Under the pieces are notes generated by a model, which ran no database searches, had not been told where the DNA came from, and saw only the letters and a program-made list of their open reading frames with translations. Positions 50,596 to 63,930 of a DNA stretch of 64,000 bases are shown piece by piece. The number at the start of each line of letters is the position of its first letter. The first letter of the stretch is position 1. This DNA comes from Ooceraea biroi (lineage: Eukaryota > Arthropoda > Insecta > Hymenoptera > Formicidae), in NCBI RefSeq assembly GCF_003672135.1, contig NC_039512.1, positions 1,706,874 to 1,770,873 on the forward strand. The letters are read 5' to 3'. The translations under genes were made by a program, and so were the position numbers.

Positions 50596-52308
50596 TCAAT
50601 CCGAGTGACGGGAGAAACACCAATAACCGTATTTTCGCCGCGTTGTTCCGGCCAACATCCATCATGTGCGCTCGCGCGCGCACATGCAAGTTGAATTATG
50701 CGAGGTAATCAACGCGACACGTGAACTCTGCGAATGACAATTGTTCAATTATGCACTGATGTGCGTTTGTTCATTTCGCGTTTAGCGGAAGCTATTAAAA
50801 GCTCTGAATTTCACTGACAGATTTACTTGCAGCTTTTATTTCGAACCGCGGGAGATTATTTATTCGTGAGACTCTCTGCGTTTTATAGGATTCTGCTCGT
50901 TCGACCAGCGTTAAAAAAAGGAACGTCCAACAAGCACCCGTTTTAACAGCCGCGAGATTAAGATTTTTATCAAGCGCTTTTCGTTCCGAGTGCGATGTTA
51001 AGAGATTAAATATTGGGATTGCATCGTCGAGCGCCCGTAGGCAGGTTTTCCCGCGCTGTCACACAGCGATGTTAAAAATCCTCGACCGACCTCGCAGCTG
51101 GTTTGCCGATTTACGTAATCGCGACCGCACACGGGGTCATCTCTCTCTTTATTCGCCGTGCATCATCGCGCTATCTCGTTACTCTCACGTTCCAATCCGG
51201 TAACGCCTGACAGGCCCATCTCGCCGTGATGCACGGTCGTTTTCCAATAACGACATCGCGCCTGCCAATCCGAGGCGAGCAACATTCTGGCCGTCCGTGG
51301 AGCTACCGGAAGCACCGTAGCGGAAATCTCCTTACCGCACCGGCACTCCAGATCCTCCTTCTTTCCTTTATTTTTCCTCTTTCCTTTTTTTGATCATTAC
51401 ACGCCTGAAATTCCACTCTCATTCCTGCCGCGCCTCCCCCACCTTTCTCCCCCATCTACCTCTCTCTGGCCACATTTTACCGCAACGGTATGCCGACTGT
51501 TAATTGACAAGAATAATTAATTAGCCACCGGGACAATATAGTAATTTATCGGAGACGGAAGAGGGAGAGAGGAGATAGCAGGAGGAAATGATACATCGAA
51601 ATTTTCACGATTCGTGATGAAAATTGGATGCAACCGGCGAAATGTATATCGCGGTTGCGGCTTGAAATTTCATATGGGCCTTCGTATATCCTGTTTACGT
51701 GTAAGTTCGATGTTTGATCGACATGTGAGAAATATATCGTATCTCGTGATGCACATTTTTCTTGAATCGTGCGGCTAGAATAAAATAAAATAACTCGAGA
51801 CGGATAGCTTAGATCAGCCATGAAGCGCGGGTGTAATGTGTTGTTGTCAGATGTACGCATGAAATTTACGAAGATGGATTACCTCTCATACACGGTGCGT
51901 TTATCGAAGCTTTTCCGCGTAGCAGTTACAATAGCTTTTGCTATTTTATTTTATATCTTTCTAGTATCTTTCATTTTCTTTCTCAAAATTGCTATTATTC
52001 CTCTTTTTCATAAAGACTATATTTATTCTATAAAATTATGTTAACATTCAATTTAGCAGAGAAAACATTTAGCCGGTGGAACGCACGATCGATGCACAGG
52101 TACACGTGTAGAGGTAATTATATTCGTATGATTATTTCGATTTGCAACGATGACATATTGTCGCCAAACGGTCCATAGAGTATCGCCGGTATGCGGTAAT
52201 GAAGAATCGATCGAAACGAGCGAAATTGGTCACCGAACGCTTCCGACTGAAAAACAAATCGCTGCGATACCCTCGATCGGGAGACTTACAAATAAATGTG
52301 TGACATGA
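50596..52308. other. Spacer between the two TPR genes
   Basis: It presumably holds the 3' end of the first TPR gene and the promoter and 5' exon(s) of the second. A candidate upstream exon ends at donor ACG|GTGCGT near 51894. Its open frame (MKRGCNVLLSDVRMKFTKMD, from 51820) is in the wrong phase to join the next coding exon in frame, so it could only be untranslated. A pyrimidine-rich stretch lies at about 51.35-51.47 kb. Confidence 0.5.
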
Positions 52309-55300
52309 ATGGCTGTCTCTACCAGATGGAAACTTGACAGCGCCGTGCAAGATCTCAACATCACCAAGCAGACGGTGGAGAGTGCGGAGAGTCGTGCACG
52401 TCTTCAAGTAAAAGCATGCGCTTCGAAGCTGTTACGTGGAAATGATCGTCAATATGCACAAGCCCTGCATCGTCAAGCGGATGATCTGTATCAGCGGTAA
52501 CGCAATCAATACTTTGTTAATGGCATTAAGTGCTAGGGATGGCATTAATCTCACGTCACGCTTCATATTTCACGACTTTTGATTAGCTCAGCTAATTTGA
52601 CGCGTGCGTGGCGCTAATCCCGACGGTCCACGATGGATAATTCCAGGATGGATCGTCATTTTCGGGCTTACACCGAAAGCACATTAGGCTCTTAATTCCT
52701 TTCGCTTCTTTCTTTCAGGAGGAAAATCCAAATCGGCCGACCTCTCGATACGTCCTATTTTTGTTTAAAAATATGCGCGCTTATGATGCCGAACAATAAG
52801 AGAAAAAAATCCACTGTGTCTCTTTGACATTCTGTAATTTTCAACTTGGATTGAATCTGGACATATAAATGTGTAGAAGTGATCACGATGTATTTCTATT
52901 AGCTTAGTTATGTCAAAAGTGTCGATATTTTATATGGATACAGAATGATGGACGTGTACATAGATGCAATGAAAAGGTTCTTCGAAAAACAGAAAAGTCC
53001 TTTGTTTGAAACTCTGCACCACGTATTGTTAAACAACATTTTGATAAAACAATAATTAAAGCATTTATTAAATTAATAATTTTAGCAAAAGTAGGATAAT
53101 ATTGTCTCTTTTTATCTCTTTCTGTTTGATTAAACATTTTTAGCTTTCTTTTATATCTTAATTAAATTAACTTGCGCATAAACTTTTATTAGCTATATTG
53201 TAAAATTATTATCGATAAAATAACTTTATTGTACCAAAGGTTTCAAATTTAAAACTTACTTCAATATTATTTTTGTCATAAATTTAAGCATTTTGATCGT
53301 TCCTGGAGGAAATGGGTCATGGAGAATATCGGAAATATTGCCAATATGTGGTATTCATGAAAGAACATTCCATGGGAATGTTACTTTGCAAAGTCGATAT
53401 TTATTATTCTTTTTGAACATTTATCCTTACATTTAATATGTTTATATCAAATATCGATTACCAAATTTTAGTGGGCATTTATAAATGATGGCTATCGCTC
53501 TATAAATTTTTAAGGGTCTGAATATTGTAGCGAACCGTCTGCGTACAATGTGCGCCAAGGATTAATGATAAAAGTTTAACGAACACGATCTAAAATTTTG
53601 CGCATGTAACTTGCACAGTGGCGAGTACGAATCAGCATTGGTACTATATCACCGAGCGGCCACCGTGTGCTCGCATGACAGCAGCCACAGTGCGGCAGCG
53701 CGACGTACCGCGGCCACGATAAGCTCGTGGAATAGTCCGGAGAAAAGCTCAGCGAGGCTTCCGGTAAATGTGAGGGATGACGCGGTCTTGCGGGAAACTT
53801 CGTGCTCCGAGAACACGACACTTTGCGATGTTCCGAAGCCTCCTGGTGGTCTGTCGATCGCTCCCGACATTCTCAGGTTTAAATATATAATTAATCCTTT
53901 TACGTTTAATACAGATTCATATTATATCGTGAATTTACTGCTTTTATAAGCTTTGAAGATTCCCTCGCGAATTTGCTATTCAGTTCTGTCCATTTATCGC
54001 AGCTTTTTAAAATTCCAGTTTCAAATCCAGCTTGTTAATAACATTTTAAAATAAAATCCAAGATGAGAAAGTAGAATTTAAAAAAGGTCTTCAAGTTTTA
54101 GAAGGTCTGATGTAAACGAACGGTGAAGGTTCATTTTACTTAATTGTATTCTAAAAGCTTAATTTGTTCTTAAGAGGCTTTCGTTCTTGATAAAATTTGA
54201 AGTTCCAAATATTAATTTAAAGAAAAGCACTTCAACATTTCGGTCGCCGGATGTCTTTATCCCTCGTTTCAGATATCTTGATGTTCGCAAGAGGACTTCT
54301 CGTGGAAGCTCCGCCGCGCTGAAATCGTTAACTTCGCACGTGACCCAATCCAGAACGATATTGCAGCACATGAACAGTCGCGCCGACAGGATGCTGAAGA
54401 GTCTCAGAGCTAGTTTCAATGCTGGGAAGATGAGATCTTCTCTGAGGCTCGCCGAGGACTTGTTGACGTTATCATCTGGCCTGGAGGATCCATGTCGACA
54501 CAAAATACCGGCCTACCGCTACTTGTCTCTCATCCACACGGCTTTGGGTAGGCACGATCGTGCTTGCAGCACGGTCGCCGCGATGGTGCGTCTCTCGAAG
54601 AGTACCAACGATATCGTCCTTCTGTCGCGTGCCTTGATGACTTTGGGCAAGGTGCATCTCAGCTTCAGTCATCTAGAAGCGGCCGCACGCGCCTGGGAAA
54701 ATTTGTCTGTACACATCGAGCATCCGGTTCCGCGAGCCTGGATTCATCACGAGATCGGACGTTGCCACTTGGAGATGGGGAGATACAGCAGGGCGTTACG
54801 CAAGGCAGCGCAATGTCGCGAATGCGCGGAAGAGGCGAACTCGAAGAGGTGGATCTTTCATGCCAGCCTGCTGCGGGCGCAGTGCCTGGCGATGCTGGGT
54901 CGTTTCGCCGGTTGGTGATGACTCTATTTCTCAAACTGTCGCTGTTCCAAACTGAATCCTCGCGAGAGTATCCTCGCAAAAGTGTCGCGCTCTTTCTCCC
55001 GGCCGGATTTTTTGGCGGAACCAAACGAAATTGCAGACACACTGCACGGTTGCCAAATACCACGTTCCTCTCCCGGAATTTTATAGTTCGCTGTTCGAGA
55101 TAGTACTTAACTTTTTTCTGAAATTTTTTTCACGATGCGATATTACGTTGCGCAGCTGCGTCGCTTTTAGCGACGTCTAAAAATATAACGCACAATTTTC
55201 TACAATTTTACGTTAAAAAATGTGTAAAGTACTTGGCTTTATCAGAGATATGCGGCTGAGCTGTAAAAGAGAGGAGTAAAGAAAAAACAGGAGCAAGAAA

Positions 55301-57000
55301 CAGAGTGAGAAATATAACACTTCTCTTTAATATATACGCTGACACTTTACCATGACGACGAGGTTTTACCTCGCTGTGCTCGTGAGAACGTCGAAATGTA
55401 GATCATCAGTGGGTAGTATGCATATCCGCAATGAAAAAATGCAATCTTCCAGATTTATACAGATACGTGTAGATGTAACCTTTTTTAAACGCTGGCTTGT
55501 ATATTTTACAGACTCATTTGCAAAATTGTGGAAAAATACGCGATGTACCTAGCTATTTGTAGGAACGGAACGAAATTGACCTATATCCCGTAATCGAGAT
55601 TCAATTTAGCGGACGAGTATACATCCAATACGGTATCGCTTCGTTGAAATCGCTCGGTAATTTAAGGGGCGGCGGACTCGTCTCTCGTGTTTGCGTAAAA
55701 CCGACGTGAATGTTCGTGCAAAATTACGGAGGAAGGGTGCTCGGCGCATGACCATCCCTAAAATGAGCTGTCGTTCGCAGAAGCGCTCGAGGAGCTGCGA
55801 GCCGCCGCGAACATCAGCGAGGAGGAAGGTGACACCCCTACGTTGTCTTACATCCGAGATCTAATCGACCAGCTGAATCGTGCTCTGCGCGAAGTCACGT
55901 TCGGTGAGGATCGATGCCTGAAGGGTGCTCTTCGAAGGTTATCGCCTCGGAGCGAGGAGGAGCCTGGACGATTTGAGGGGAACGGCGCGATAACAACTTC
56001 AGGAATTAGGAGAACGACGCGCAGCGAGGGCGACGATGCGCCGTCATTCTCCGATTATCCGGAGGACGAGATCCTCGATCGGTGCGAGATAGGTATCGGA
56101 ATGCGTTGTTTGTAGGGAATTTATTACTAACTCGACGAAAATTTAATCGATAATTTCAAAAATTGCTTCGGAAGCGTAAAAGCAATCTCTCCGCAAATAG
56201 AGTTATTCATTAAAAAATAATGCGCACGGAAGACTAAACTTTTTCGGAAGATTTGTTCATTCGACAGTAAAAAATATCGAATTTCGCGTTTTGAATGTGT
56301 AAATTGCTTTTTCCGATTCGTGAAGTTTTAAAATTCCGTGTGCCACTCTACGAGTATATTAAATATATTTTTGATTCTTTGATTGAATAAAATATTCCAC
56401 CTATTTCATTTATACCATACGTTTCTTCCCCAAAACATTCACAATAGAAAATTATTCGAAATTTAGGCAAAATTCCATTCTAACTTCAATGAACGAATTT
56501 ACGCAGATGAGGATTCAAGTTCGTTGGACAGTGCAATGTCCTTTAGAAGCAAAAAAATCAATCTGACGTATGTGATTGAGTCTCACACAAATGTTTCGAG
56601 CAGAGACAAGCCCGACGGCGTGAGGACGGATGACGACTACGAGCTGGAGGAACTTTTATCACACGAGTCACACATGACGTTCAGAACATGTTATATTGAA
56701 TCGAAGCACCTCATAGACGGAGAGAATACACCGTCCTTTTTAAAACAGCCAGTCGAAACATGTTCCAGTAACATCGAAACGAGCGTCGGACGTGCTACTA
56801 ACGACACATTCAGAATCTCGAGATCCTGCGAGGACGGACGATGCAACTTTGACAGCGCTATTGACGGGACGCGTCATGATGCCATCGTCACTCGAGTCCC
56901 GCGGGGACGCTCGTTACTTCCTGAAACACAAAAACAAGACGACGAAGAAGAAGAGTCCCTCGTTCGCGGCGCGTTTTCCACTTCCGAAGTACTTGTCTGA
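52309..57000 (+). CDS. ODAD4: TPR protein resembling TTC25/ODAD4, second paralogue
   Basis: Six exons: 52309-52496, 53619-53876, 54273-54910, 55781-56092 and 56507-57000 are clear; the first may instead begin at an acceptor (52328) fed by an unseen 5' exon. With the ATG at 52309 the product is 629 aa (1890 nt, five exons), and phases 2, 2, 1, 1 agree throughout. The N-terminal TPR (QADDLYQRGEYESALVLYHR) matches the third rather than the first TPR of vertebrate ODAD4. This part is therefore shortened or its start is missed. The C-terminal TPR array is very typical (SRALMTLGKVHLSFSHLEAA; AWIHHEIGRCHLEMGRYSRA; QCRECAEEANSKRWIFHASL; LRAQCLAMLGRF). The acidic, Ser-rich tail (residues about 465-629) has no recognised domain. 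It most likely acts in dynein-arm docking like its neighbour; the pair is a diverged tandem duplication. AATAAA lies 65 bases after the stop. Confidence 0.8.
52497..53618 (+). other. Intron 1 of the second TPR gene
   Basis: Phase 2 intron, donor CG|GTAACG and acceptor ttgcacag. Mostly AT-rich; no embedded gene or transposon recognised. Confidence 0.8.
53877..54272 (+). other. Intron 2 of the second TPR gene
   Basis: Phase 2 intron, donor AG|GTTTAA and acceptor cctcgtttcag. Nothing else recognised. Confidence 0.8.
54911..55780 (+). other. Intron 3 of the second TPR gene
   Basis: Phase 1 intron, donor GCCG|GTTGGT and acceptor gtcgttcgcag. Nothing else recognised. Confidence 0.8.
56093..56506 (+). 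other. Intron 4 of the second TPR gene
   Basis: Phase 1 intron, donor ATAG|GTATCG and acceptor tttacgcag. AT-rich; nothing else recognised. Confidence 0.8.
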
Positions 57001-57064
57001 AGCAAGACTCCGCTTGAAAGGAGGTTGAGAGCTTTAAATTGTATTTACCACGTGAGAAATAGGA

Positions 57065-57070
57065 AATAAA
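57065..57070 (+). terminator. Polyadenylation signal of the second TPR gene
   Basis: Canonical AATAAA 65 bases after the TGA stop; another AATAAA lies near 57375. Confidence 0.65.
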
Positions 57071-60000
57071 CGTCATAGCAGGTATGGCAAAAAAAGAATG
57101 TTTCTGAAGTTTCCTTCTTTCCTGTTTTTCTTTAATGTAGCCTTTGAAATGCACTGATTGCGAAATGGAAAGCGACTGCAACAATGAGTTGGAGGTAGGA
57201 GGAACTTACAATTCACCACTGGTGAATTAAAATGTCGCTTTTGATTTTTTTTCATATTCGCATATCGTGTTTGATTGCACAGCATCTACTCTCGTCGCGT
57301 CGGTGTGCATCAAACTGTGCTTTATTCGCTCGTTCGAGACGCATCGCGCGTGTAATTGTGCATTGACAAGTGCGGAATAAAGTGTCGGGTAACAGTTGTC
57401 GTGTCATTAATGAGCGCACGCGATTCTAATTAGCTTCTTCATGATACCTGTGTTCTGCGCTTTCGGTCTGGAAATGGTGCAGTTTCGATCGGAAGCTGAT
57501 GCTCCGACGAAATAGCTGCTAAAATAGAGCATAGTAAATAATAATTATCTTCGTTACGTTTTCCATTTTTATTTTCTTGTAGCAATATTCATATTATATA
57601 GATCCATCTGATTTTCCTTTTTTCGTCAAAAATAAGGATAATTAAGGATTAATATAAATTAGACTTTTATAAAATTTAAACAAGAAGCAACTAAAATTCA
57701 TATATACGTATGAATATTGTAATGAATATTATAAAATGACCTATATATATAATATTATTTATGGCACATATTATATTATTTCATGTATATAATATAATTA
57801 TACCACCAAGGTTTTTTACTATCAGTTTTGTGAGAGATTTTAAAACAAATTTTTACTGTATTTAGATAAAGTTTGTGAAAGGATCATATATCATATTTTT
57901 TTAAATGTTCGTCACTGTTCGCAGTAAGTCGCAATGCGTTCATTCGTAAAACTGATACCTTACGAAAATTCAACCGTACAAAACCGACGTACATTTGAAA
58001 AATAAACCAATGCGCGTCGCGTACACAACTGGGTTTATTTAAACTCGTTTATCACGTTCGCGGGATACGCACATACATATATTCCACGAAAATTCAATCG
58101 AATTCGATGTCAAAGGGTGAAACGGCGTGGAAGGTATCAGCACCGGAAAGCGTACCCACGCATATAGGCGTGACAGCGCTCGCCAGCGCAGTGTGTAAAA
58201 TATGAAAGAACGGCAGAAAAATACGGCGAGAAGCAGAAGGGAAGAGAGCACGAGGGTACGTACTCAAAGCTACCTGTTGAGCTATCTACGCGTTCTCGGC
58301 AGGCCTCTTTGTCGTGCTGCCAAGATGGCGAGAGAATAAGTTGCGACACGCGAGAACTTACAATATGCGGAACCATGATTGTAATTCTGTTTGTGGGATC
58401 GCGAGCGACGTGGAGAGCGAAAATTTCAAAACGGCGTAACAACTTAATTATTTTCAAATAAGATTGGAATATAATTATGCAATGTAAAATAAGAATCTCT
58501 TATCGCATATATTTCATCGTAGAAAAGAAACCATTTTTACAAAACCAAAAGATGAAATAAAATTATCTTAAAAAGTTTGAGATTTGACAATAGGCAATGT
58601 GAATAATCAGTTGGACATTATTGGATATTGGATATTGTACTAGGAATTGCAGGAAAATGTTAATATCTAGAAATGATTGCAAAGGAACAAAGAGTCGAGA
58701 AAATTCGCCATCGTAAAATAAAAGCGGCGGTTCAGGAACGTCTCGTGTGTCTTTCGCTGGCATAAAACTGCATTTCCGAGTCGCTTGGAAAAAGGGACAG
58801 ATACAATGGCCCGTCCGGCATACCTGTAGACGAGAAACCCGATCGTTGTTATTCAACTCGCACGCGCAGTGAAAATAGCAATGTCTCGGTTTTCGCGCAG
58901 CTCGTCCGGACTCGCCGAGTGGAGAAAAAACCGGGTACTGGGTCGTATGGACAAAGTGGAGCAACCGCTGTTGCTTTTACTTGTCGCGGAAGCTACCTCG
59001 AACAATATAAATAAATGAGACGTTTGTTCGGAGCGCTTATCTATATTCAAAGTTGCAGCAGCCGTTTCTACGAGTAACAAGTCACAGCAAACACGGCGCG
59101 CTGAAATACTGCGAGCAAAAAGACATTTAATATCTGTAAAAGTTGAAAGAAACTTGCGGTTACGTGTCAAGCAACAGATGACGATGAATGTTCGGCGATG
59201 TACATACGTATATACATACTTCGCGAAGCACGGACGTCTGGCAGTAATAAAAACAGGAAATTATTCGGCGCGAAGTACGACTTCGCTTCGTACTTTTTAT
59301 TTCGCAGCGAGTACTTCCGTCTTCGCCCTCGATTCGTTTTTTTTTTCCACTCGAACCGTAGTGCGAATTCGACTTTCCTCCCGAGTTCCATTATCAGCTG
59401 GCATACGCAAATGTATCGACCGACATTCTTGTTCGGAGTAATCTCGTACAGAGCCAAGTAAGGAAACTCACGTGAAAGGGTTCCTCTATTTATTCTCCAT
59501 TTCCCGAGTCGAGATTCTGAGCTAATCCAACAGCGTGCAAACAAACCCCTATTAACCCAAAGCCGAGATTTATTTCAAGTGCGGATGTATTACGTAACAC
59601 GTGTGGCTAGTTGAGGCTGACCGATGTGCTTCGTGTCAGATTTAATCAACTGATTTTTCCTAGGGGTATTCTTTTTCGTAAGCGACAACGGGGGTCGTTT
59701 CGCAAGCAGGAAAGATCCCTCAGTGGATGTGGTTAAGAGTGCCTCTCTGACTTTACTTCTTTAGCCCTCGCGAGTTGAGGATGCGCTTTCTTGCACAGCA
59801 TATATTTCAAGCTGGAATCCCGAGTTTCTTGTTAACTCGTCTAGGAAAATTTAATCATGTCTCCGCGAAGAATAATAAACGTATACTGCGTTAGACTTGG
59901 ACGAAAATGAATTACCATGTCTCTGTTTGCTGTAAGTTTTGTGAAACTCATTTGCGCTAAGTATAACAGTGCGACAATGTGACAGTAAAAATAACAGTGC

Positions 60001-63000
60001 TTGACAGATGTCTAAATGTCTTAGAAGTTTCAATAAAACTTCTAAATTCGAAGTTTTCTCTGTGTTGATTTTTAGTTAGTTTAAGTGCGATTACGTAATA
60101 TTAGTTTGCAGCACTGAGTATATCCTATACGTGTATGTGTGATGGTGGATTTAGTTATGACTATGTTTTCTGTTTGTAGCTGAAGGTATATAAAATATGA
60201 ACTCCAAATCCACAGAGATTTATGAGATCTTTTATGTTATAAAATCCTTGTCGTCACCTATTTTTATGCCGAGATATTGCAAGACGAATTCTTATGTCAT
60301 ATTATGTAATCGTATTTCATTGTTAAGATATCGACTGTATGCAGTCAAAACTATTTTCGCTACCGAGGTACCATTGGAGAAAAGCTGTGGACAGGATCCA
60401 GATATTATTGTAGGATAGTAGTTGGACTATAAAGTATATTTTCAATATATATTTTCCGAGCAACTTAAATGCTCGGTTAAGTAACAGAAATGAGGCAACA
60501 ATTAAATAATAGAAGATAATTGCTGTTAATAAAATTGCTGATCCTTTATAAAACATATTATAATAATAATTGTCAAAATAATAACTGTGTGTGCATATTA
60601 CGAAAAATATCGCGAACGCGATAATAACGCCATAATGAAATAATGCAACAAAGTGGCGTAGTGAATGCTAATGAGTTCAATGAATTAACTATGCTGATAG
60701 CACTAAAGTATTGCAAATGTTATTTCTCGATTGCACCGAATGCGAGTTAATGGAACATGAAAAGAGAAACAGTAGTTCGATAAAATCTCTTAGTTAAGCT
60801 GCACTGTTAGAATAATTCATCCGCAGCTTTTACACGAGCTTTCCGAAGCATTACCTTTTACTCCTTATCTACGACTGCCACACAGAAGATAGAAGACTTC
60901 GCAGCAGCTTAATCGATTTTTGAAGATGCGCTGGTTTCTGCGAGCACATGCTGGAGCCTCAATAGAACGAAGAAAGATCAAGTCTCGAATCAGGCAGAGT
61001 CACAGTAACCCGAATAGAGCGATGCCATTACATCGCGTTAATCTGAAATCTTTATCACTGCTTCATTCGACAATTCGATTAAGGACTTCAATCGATAATG
61101 CGCTATTGAAAGTAAACAGATTCGCAATTTTCATACCCTTTGTGAAAATAATTGCGGAAGAAGTGAGTACGAAATTTTTCAAATAAAGAAAACCTTACTT
61201 TTATAATATTTCGGATTAAGCAAGTAGAGAGTGACGCCGTATAATAGCCACGTAATTCTCTCACATCAAATCTGACGATCAAAAATGCCACGATAGTTTT
61301 ATAAGTTCTTTGCTATGTTGACGTAAGAAAAAGCAACTGTATTTCTTAAATTAGAGCTCTTAATTAACGACAAATATATCATTTTATAAGCAATTAATTG
61401 TTATTATCATAAAACAATTCACGTAAAAAAGCAATGCAGAAAAAATAACAATTTTACTCGCCATCGTTAATTAGCGAGGCAAAACGCGCAACCATCACTA
61501 GTGGCGCTAATTAAATCTTTTTGCTGCATTTAATCGTTGTTTGGTTTTTCATATTGAGAGACAGTAATTAAAAGCTATTTTCGCGCTGCACTCGTTGCGT
61601 GTTTTCATTCGCAGTTCGCAGTGAAAACGTGAAACTAATGGAAACCACATGTCTAGTTTTTTTTATTCAAATGCTAACGCGACGAAGCGTCTATCAATTG
61701 TGATTGACGAATACAACGTTGGGAGTTTTATAAATATTTTATGACGCATAAGGGAATAATATCAAGAAATATATAAAAATTTATTTAAATAAAATTTGAG
61801 AATTGTATTGTGTTTTGCGTTATATATAATAGAATATATAATACAAAATGTATAAAATGTATAATATCTATAACAGTAAATAAAATAATAACTTTTTGTT
61901 CTCTCTCAAAATCATTGCAATAGAGATGGATATAAAGTGTCGTTCTAAACCAATTTTAACTATCCAGTTGCAAGTTCTTCAGTTGCAAGAAGTACAAAGA
62001 TGAAAACGACATTCATTTAGTTTGACTCCCGAGCAAGCGGGAATTAGCGAAAAAGTCATTAGTGATCGCGACCAGTTGAATTCTCGTGGCCCATCGCTTT
62101 CAGAAAGATAAATGGATTCACAGTCGGTCGGATAAGTTCATTGTTGATCGTGTTAAACGACGTCAATTTGTCTGCCGCCGCTGCTGTGGCTTCCCGGTAA
62201 TCGACGCGATTCAAATTAAGATCGCGAAAAACGATCCTTTCCGCGCCGTGATTAACTATAAAAGCGTAATTTCGATCAGCGGAATGCTGCTCGAAAAAGC
62301 GCGACGCGAGAAGTTTGGTCTCATCGGTGTCAGACTGGCGATTATTCACGAGCTGCTACAAAATGGAACTGCGTTCTACTCGTTCCATATGCAAATAGAA
62401 TGCAAGACTCGAAATTGCAGAAAATTTATAGATTCAAAACGCGATGTTCCCGTAATCGTCGCTTTTGCGCCTAAAATTAATTCGCTGCTGATGAGAGCTC
62501 AATTAATTTTACCTTCCAAGTAACGCGGGCTAGATTTATTTTGCTTTAATTTCAGCGAGTATTTAACCAGAATTTAATCCGAATTTAATTCTCGAATTCG
62601 TTACCTGCAGCAGTATTACGACTGTGTAAAATATTAATAATTAAAAATTAACGACCATCTGCTAATTAAAATAATTTACAATTGCAACACTTTCCATGCT
62701 TTTTACTTGTAATCTTCTTGCTTTTTATTTTCGATTTCAATAAACTGGAGGAATCATCGATTACGAATATCATCTACCAACTTTGTAATCTCCATCAATC
62801 GCTGTTAATCGGCTGCCTCGCAAAAACGTGATTGGAGGAGCCCGTTTGCCCGCGGCTGTAATTTACAAGAATCCAAACTATGTACGAACTACTTTCGTGA
62901 GGCTTGATCAACTACTTGAACGAAGTCTCGTACCTTCCCTGGGACGAGCCGGCTTTCTCGAGCCGTAAAATTGTCGCTGAACAACTCCTGACGTGCCCCC

Positions 63001-63503
63001 GCGTACCCAGAGTTAAAAATCGAACAGGGGAGCAAAATTGAACGACGACGTTCGACGTACCGTGCTGAGAGAAATTGCAGTTGTCACAACGAAAGTTCCG
63101 AATAGCAGAATAAACGTCGCAGACAGATCTGCGAACATTCCAATAGTCGAATATTTCTCATAAATTTAGATTTTTCCCACTTTGTTTACTCGAAATATTC
63201 AATCATGGAATCTTTGGTTATAAAAGTGCTTGCAAACGTTTGTATGATATTAAACTTATTTATTTATTAATCCTATTCTAAAAAAGGCGTGTTAACATCG
63301 TGAAGTTCTTTTTTATCGAATATTGAGGCCTCTTTTCCGCGACGCTGATTGGTTCTCTCGCTTGGCTCGAACTTCGTGTTGCGAATGTCAGAATGTCATA
63401 GTGGCTGTCAGTGCGGTTATATTGATAAATTTGTGTTTTCATTTGTGTATTTATTTTATCGTGAAAAATAAAATAAAATAGCGCGTGCATAGCGTATAAT
63501 ATA
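57071..63503. other. Intergenic stretch without supported genes
   Basis: AT-rich with scattered CpG-richer patches (58.1-58.4, 58.7-59.5 and 62.8-63.1 kb). Open frames are short or lack an ATG. The region 62059-62523 is open on both strands for roughly 290-440 bases but only from GTG codons, and shows no family I recognise. Confidence 0.5.
63340..63430 (+). promoter_or_regulatory. Possible promoter near the right edge
   Basis: An inverted CCAAT box (gattggtt, near 63347-63354) is followed about 50 bases later by an initiator-like gtcagtgcgg (about 63407-63416), in a CpG-richer island within AT-rich sequence. No coding exon follows inside the window. Confidence 0.2.
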
Positions 63504-63930
63504 AATTTTAATGGCTAGAACTGTTTCATTTATTGTTTTAACGAATTTTAAATCATCGAGAACTCTAGGCAATATGCCAATTAACAATATAAATAGCACA
63601 GAACTTCTCGGAAAAGAAAAAAATTTTAATGGCTAGAACTTTTTCATTTATTGTTTTAACGAATTTTAAATCATCGAGAACTCTAGGCAATATGCCAAAT
63701 AACAATATAAATAGCACAGAACTCTTCGGAAAAGAAAAAATTTCTAAGGGCTAGAACTGTTTCATTTATTGTTTTAACGAATTTTAAATCATCGAGAACT
63801 CTAGGCAATATGCCAATTAACAATATAAAGAGCATAGAACTCCTCGGAAAAGAAAAAATTTTAATGGCTAGAACTTTTCATTTCTAAATCTAAAGGATTT
63901 TCAATCGTCGAAAACTCTTCGCAATATGCC
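63504..63930. repeat. Tandem repeat, four copies of a 117-118 bp unit
   Basis: Each unit starts ttttaatggctagaactg, runs through tcatcgagaactctaggcaa and tatgccaattaacaatataa, and ends with ggaaaagaaaaa. Spacing between matching bases is 118, 118 and 117. The first three copies are almost identical; the fourth begins the same but drifts after about 30 bases. A sequence like ctaaaaaaggcgtgttaa occurs on both sides of the array (about 63280 and 63938), hinting that the array sits in a larger duplicated unit. Confidence 0.9.

Noticed and set aside
51820..51893. Coding first exon for the second TPR gene starting MKRGCNVLL
   Set aside because: It ends in phase 0, while the next exon's acceptor at 52328 needs phase 2; joined in its own frame it hits a stop at once.
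60467..60487. Small hairpin ccgagc...gctcgg
   Set aside because: A six-base stem of no known function in AT-rich eukaryotic intergenic DNA; expected by chance.
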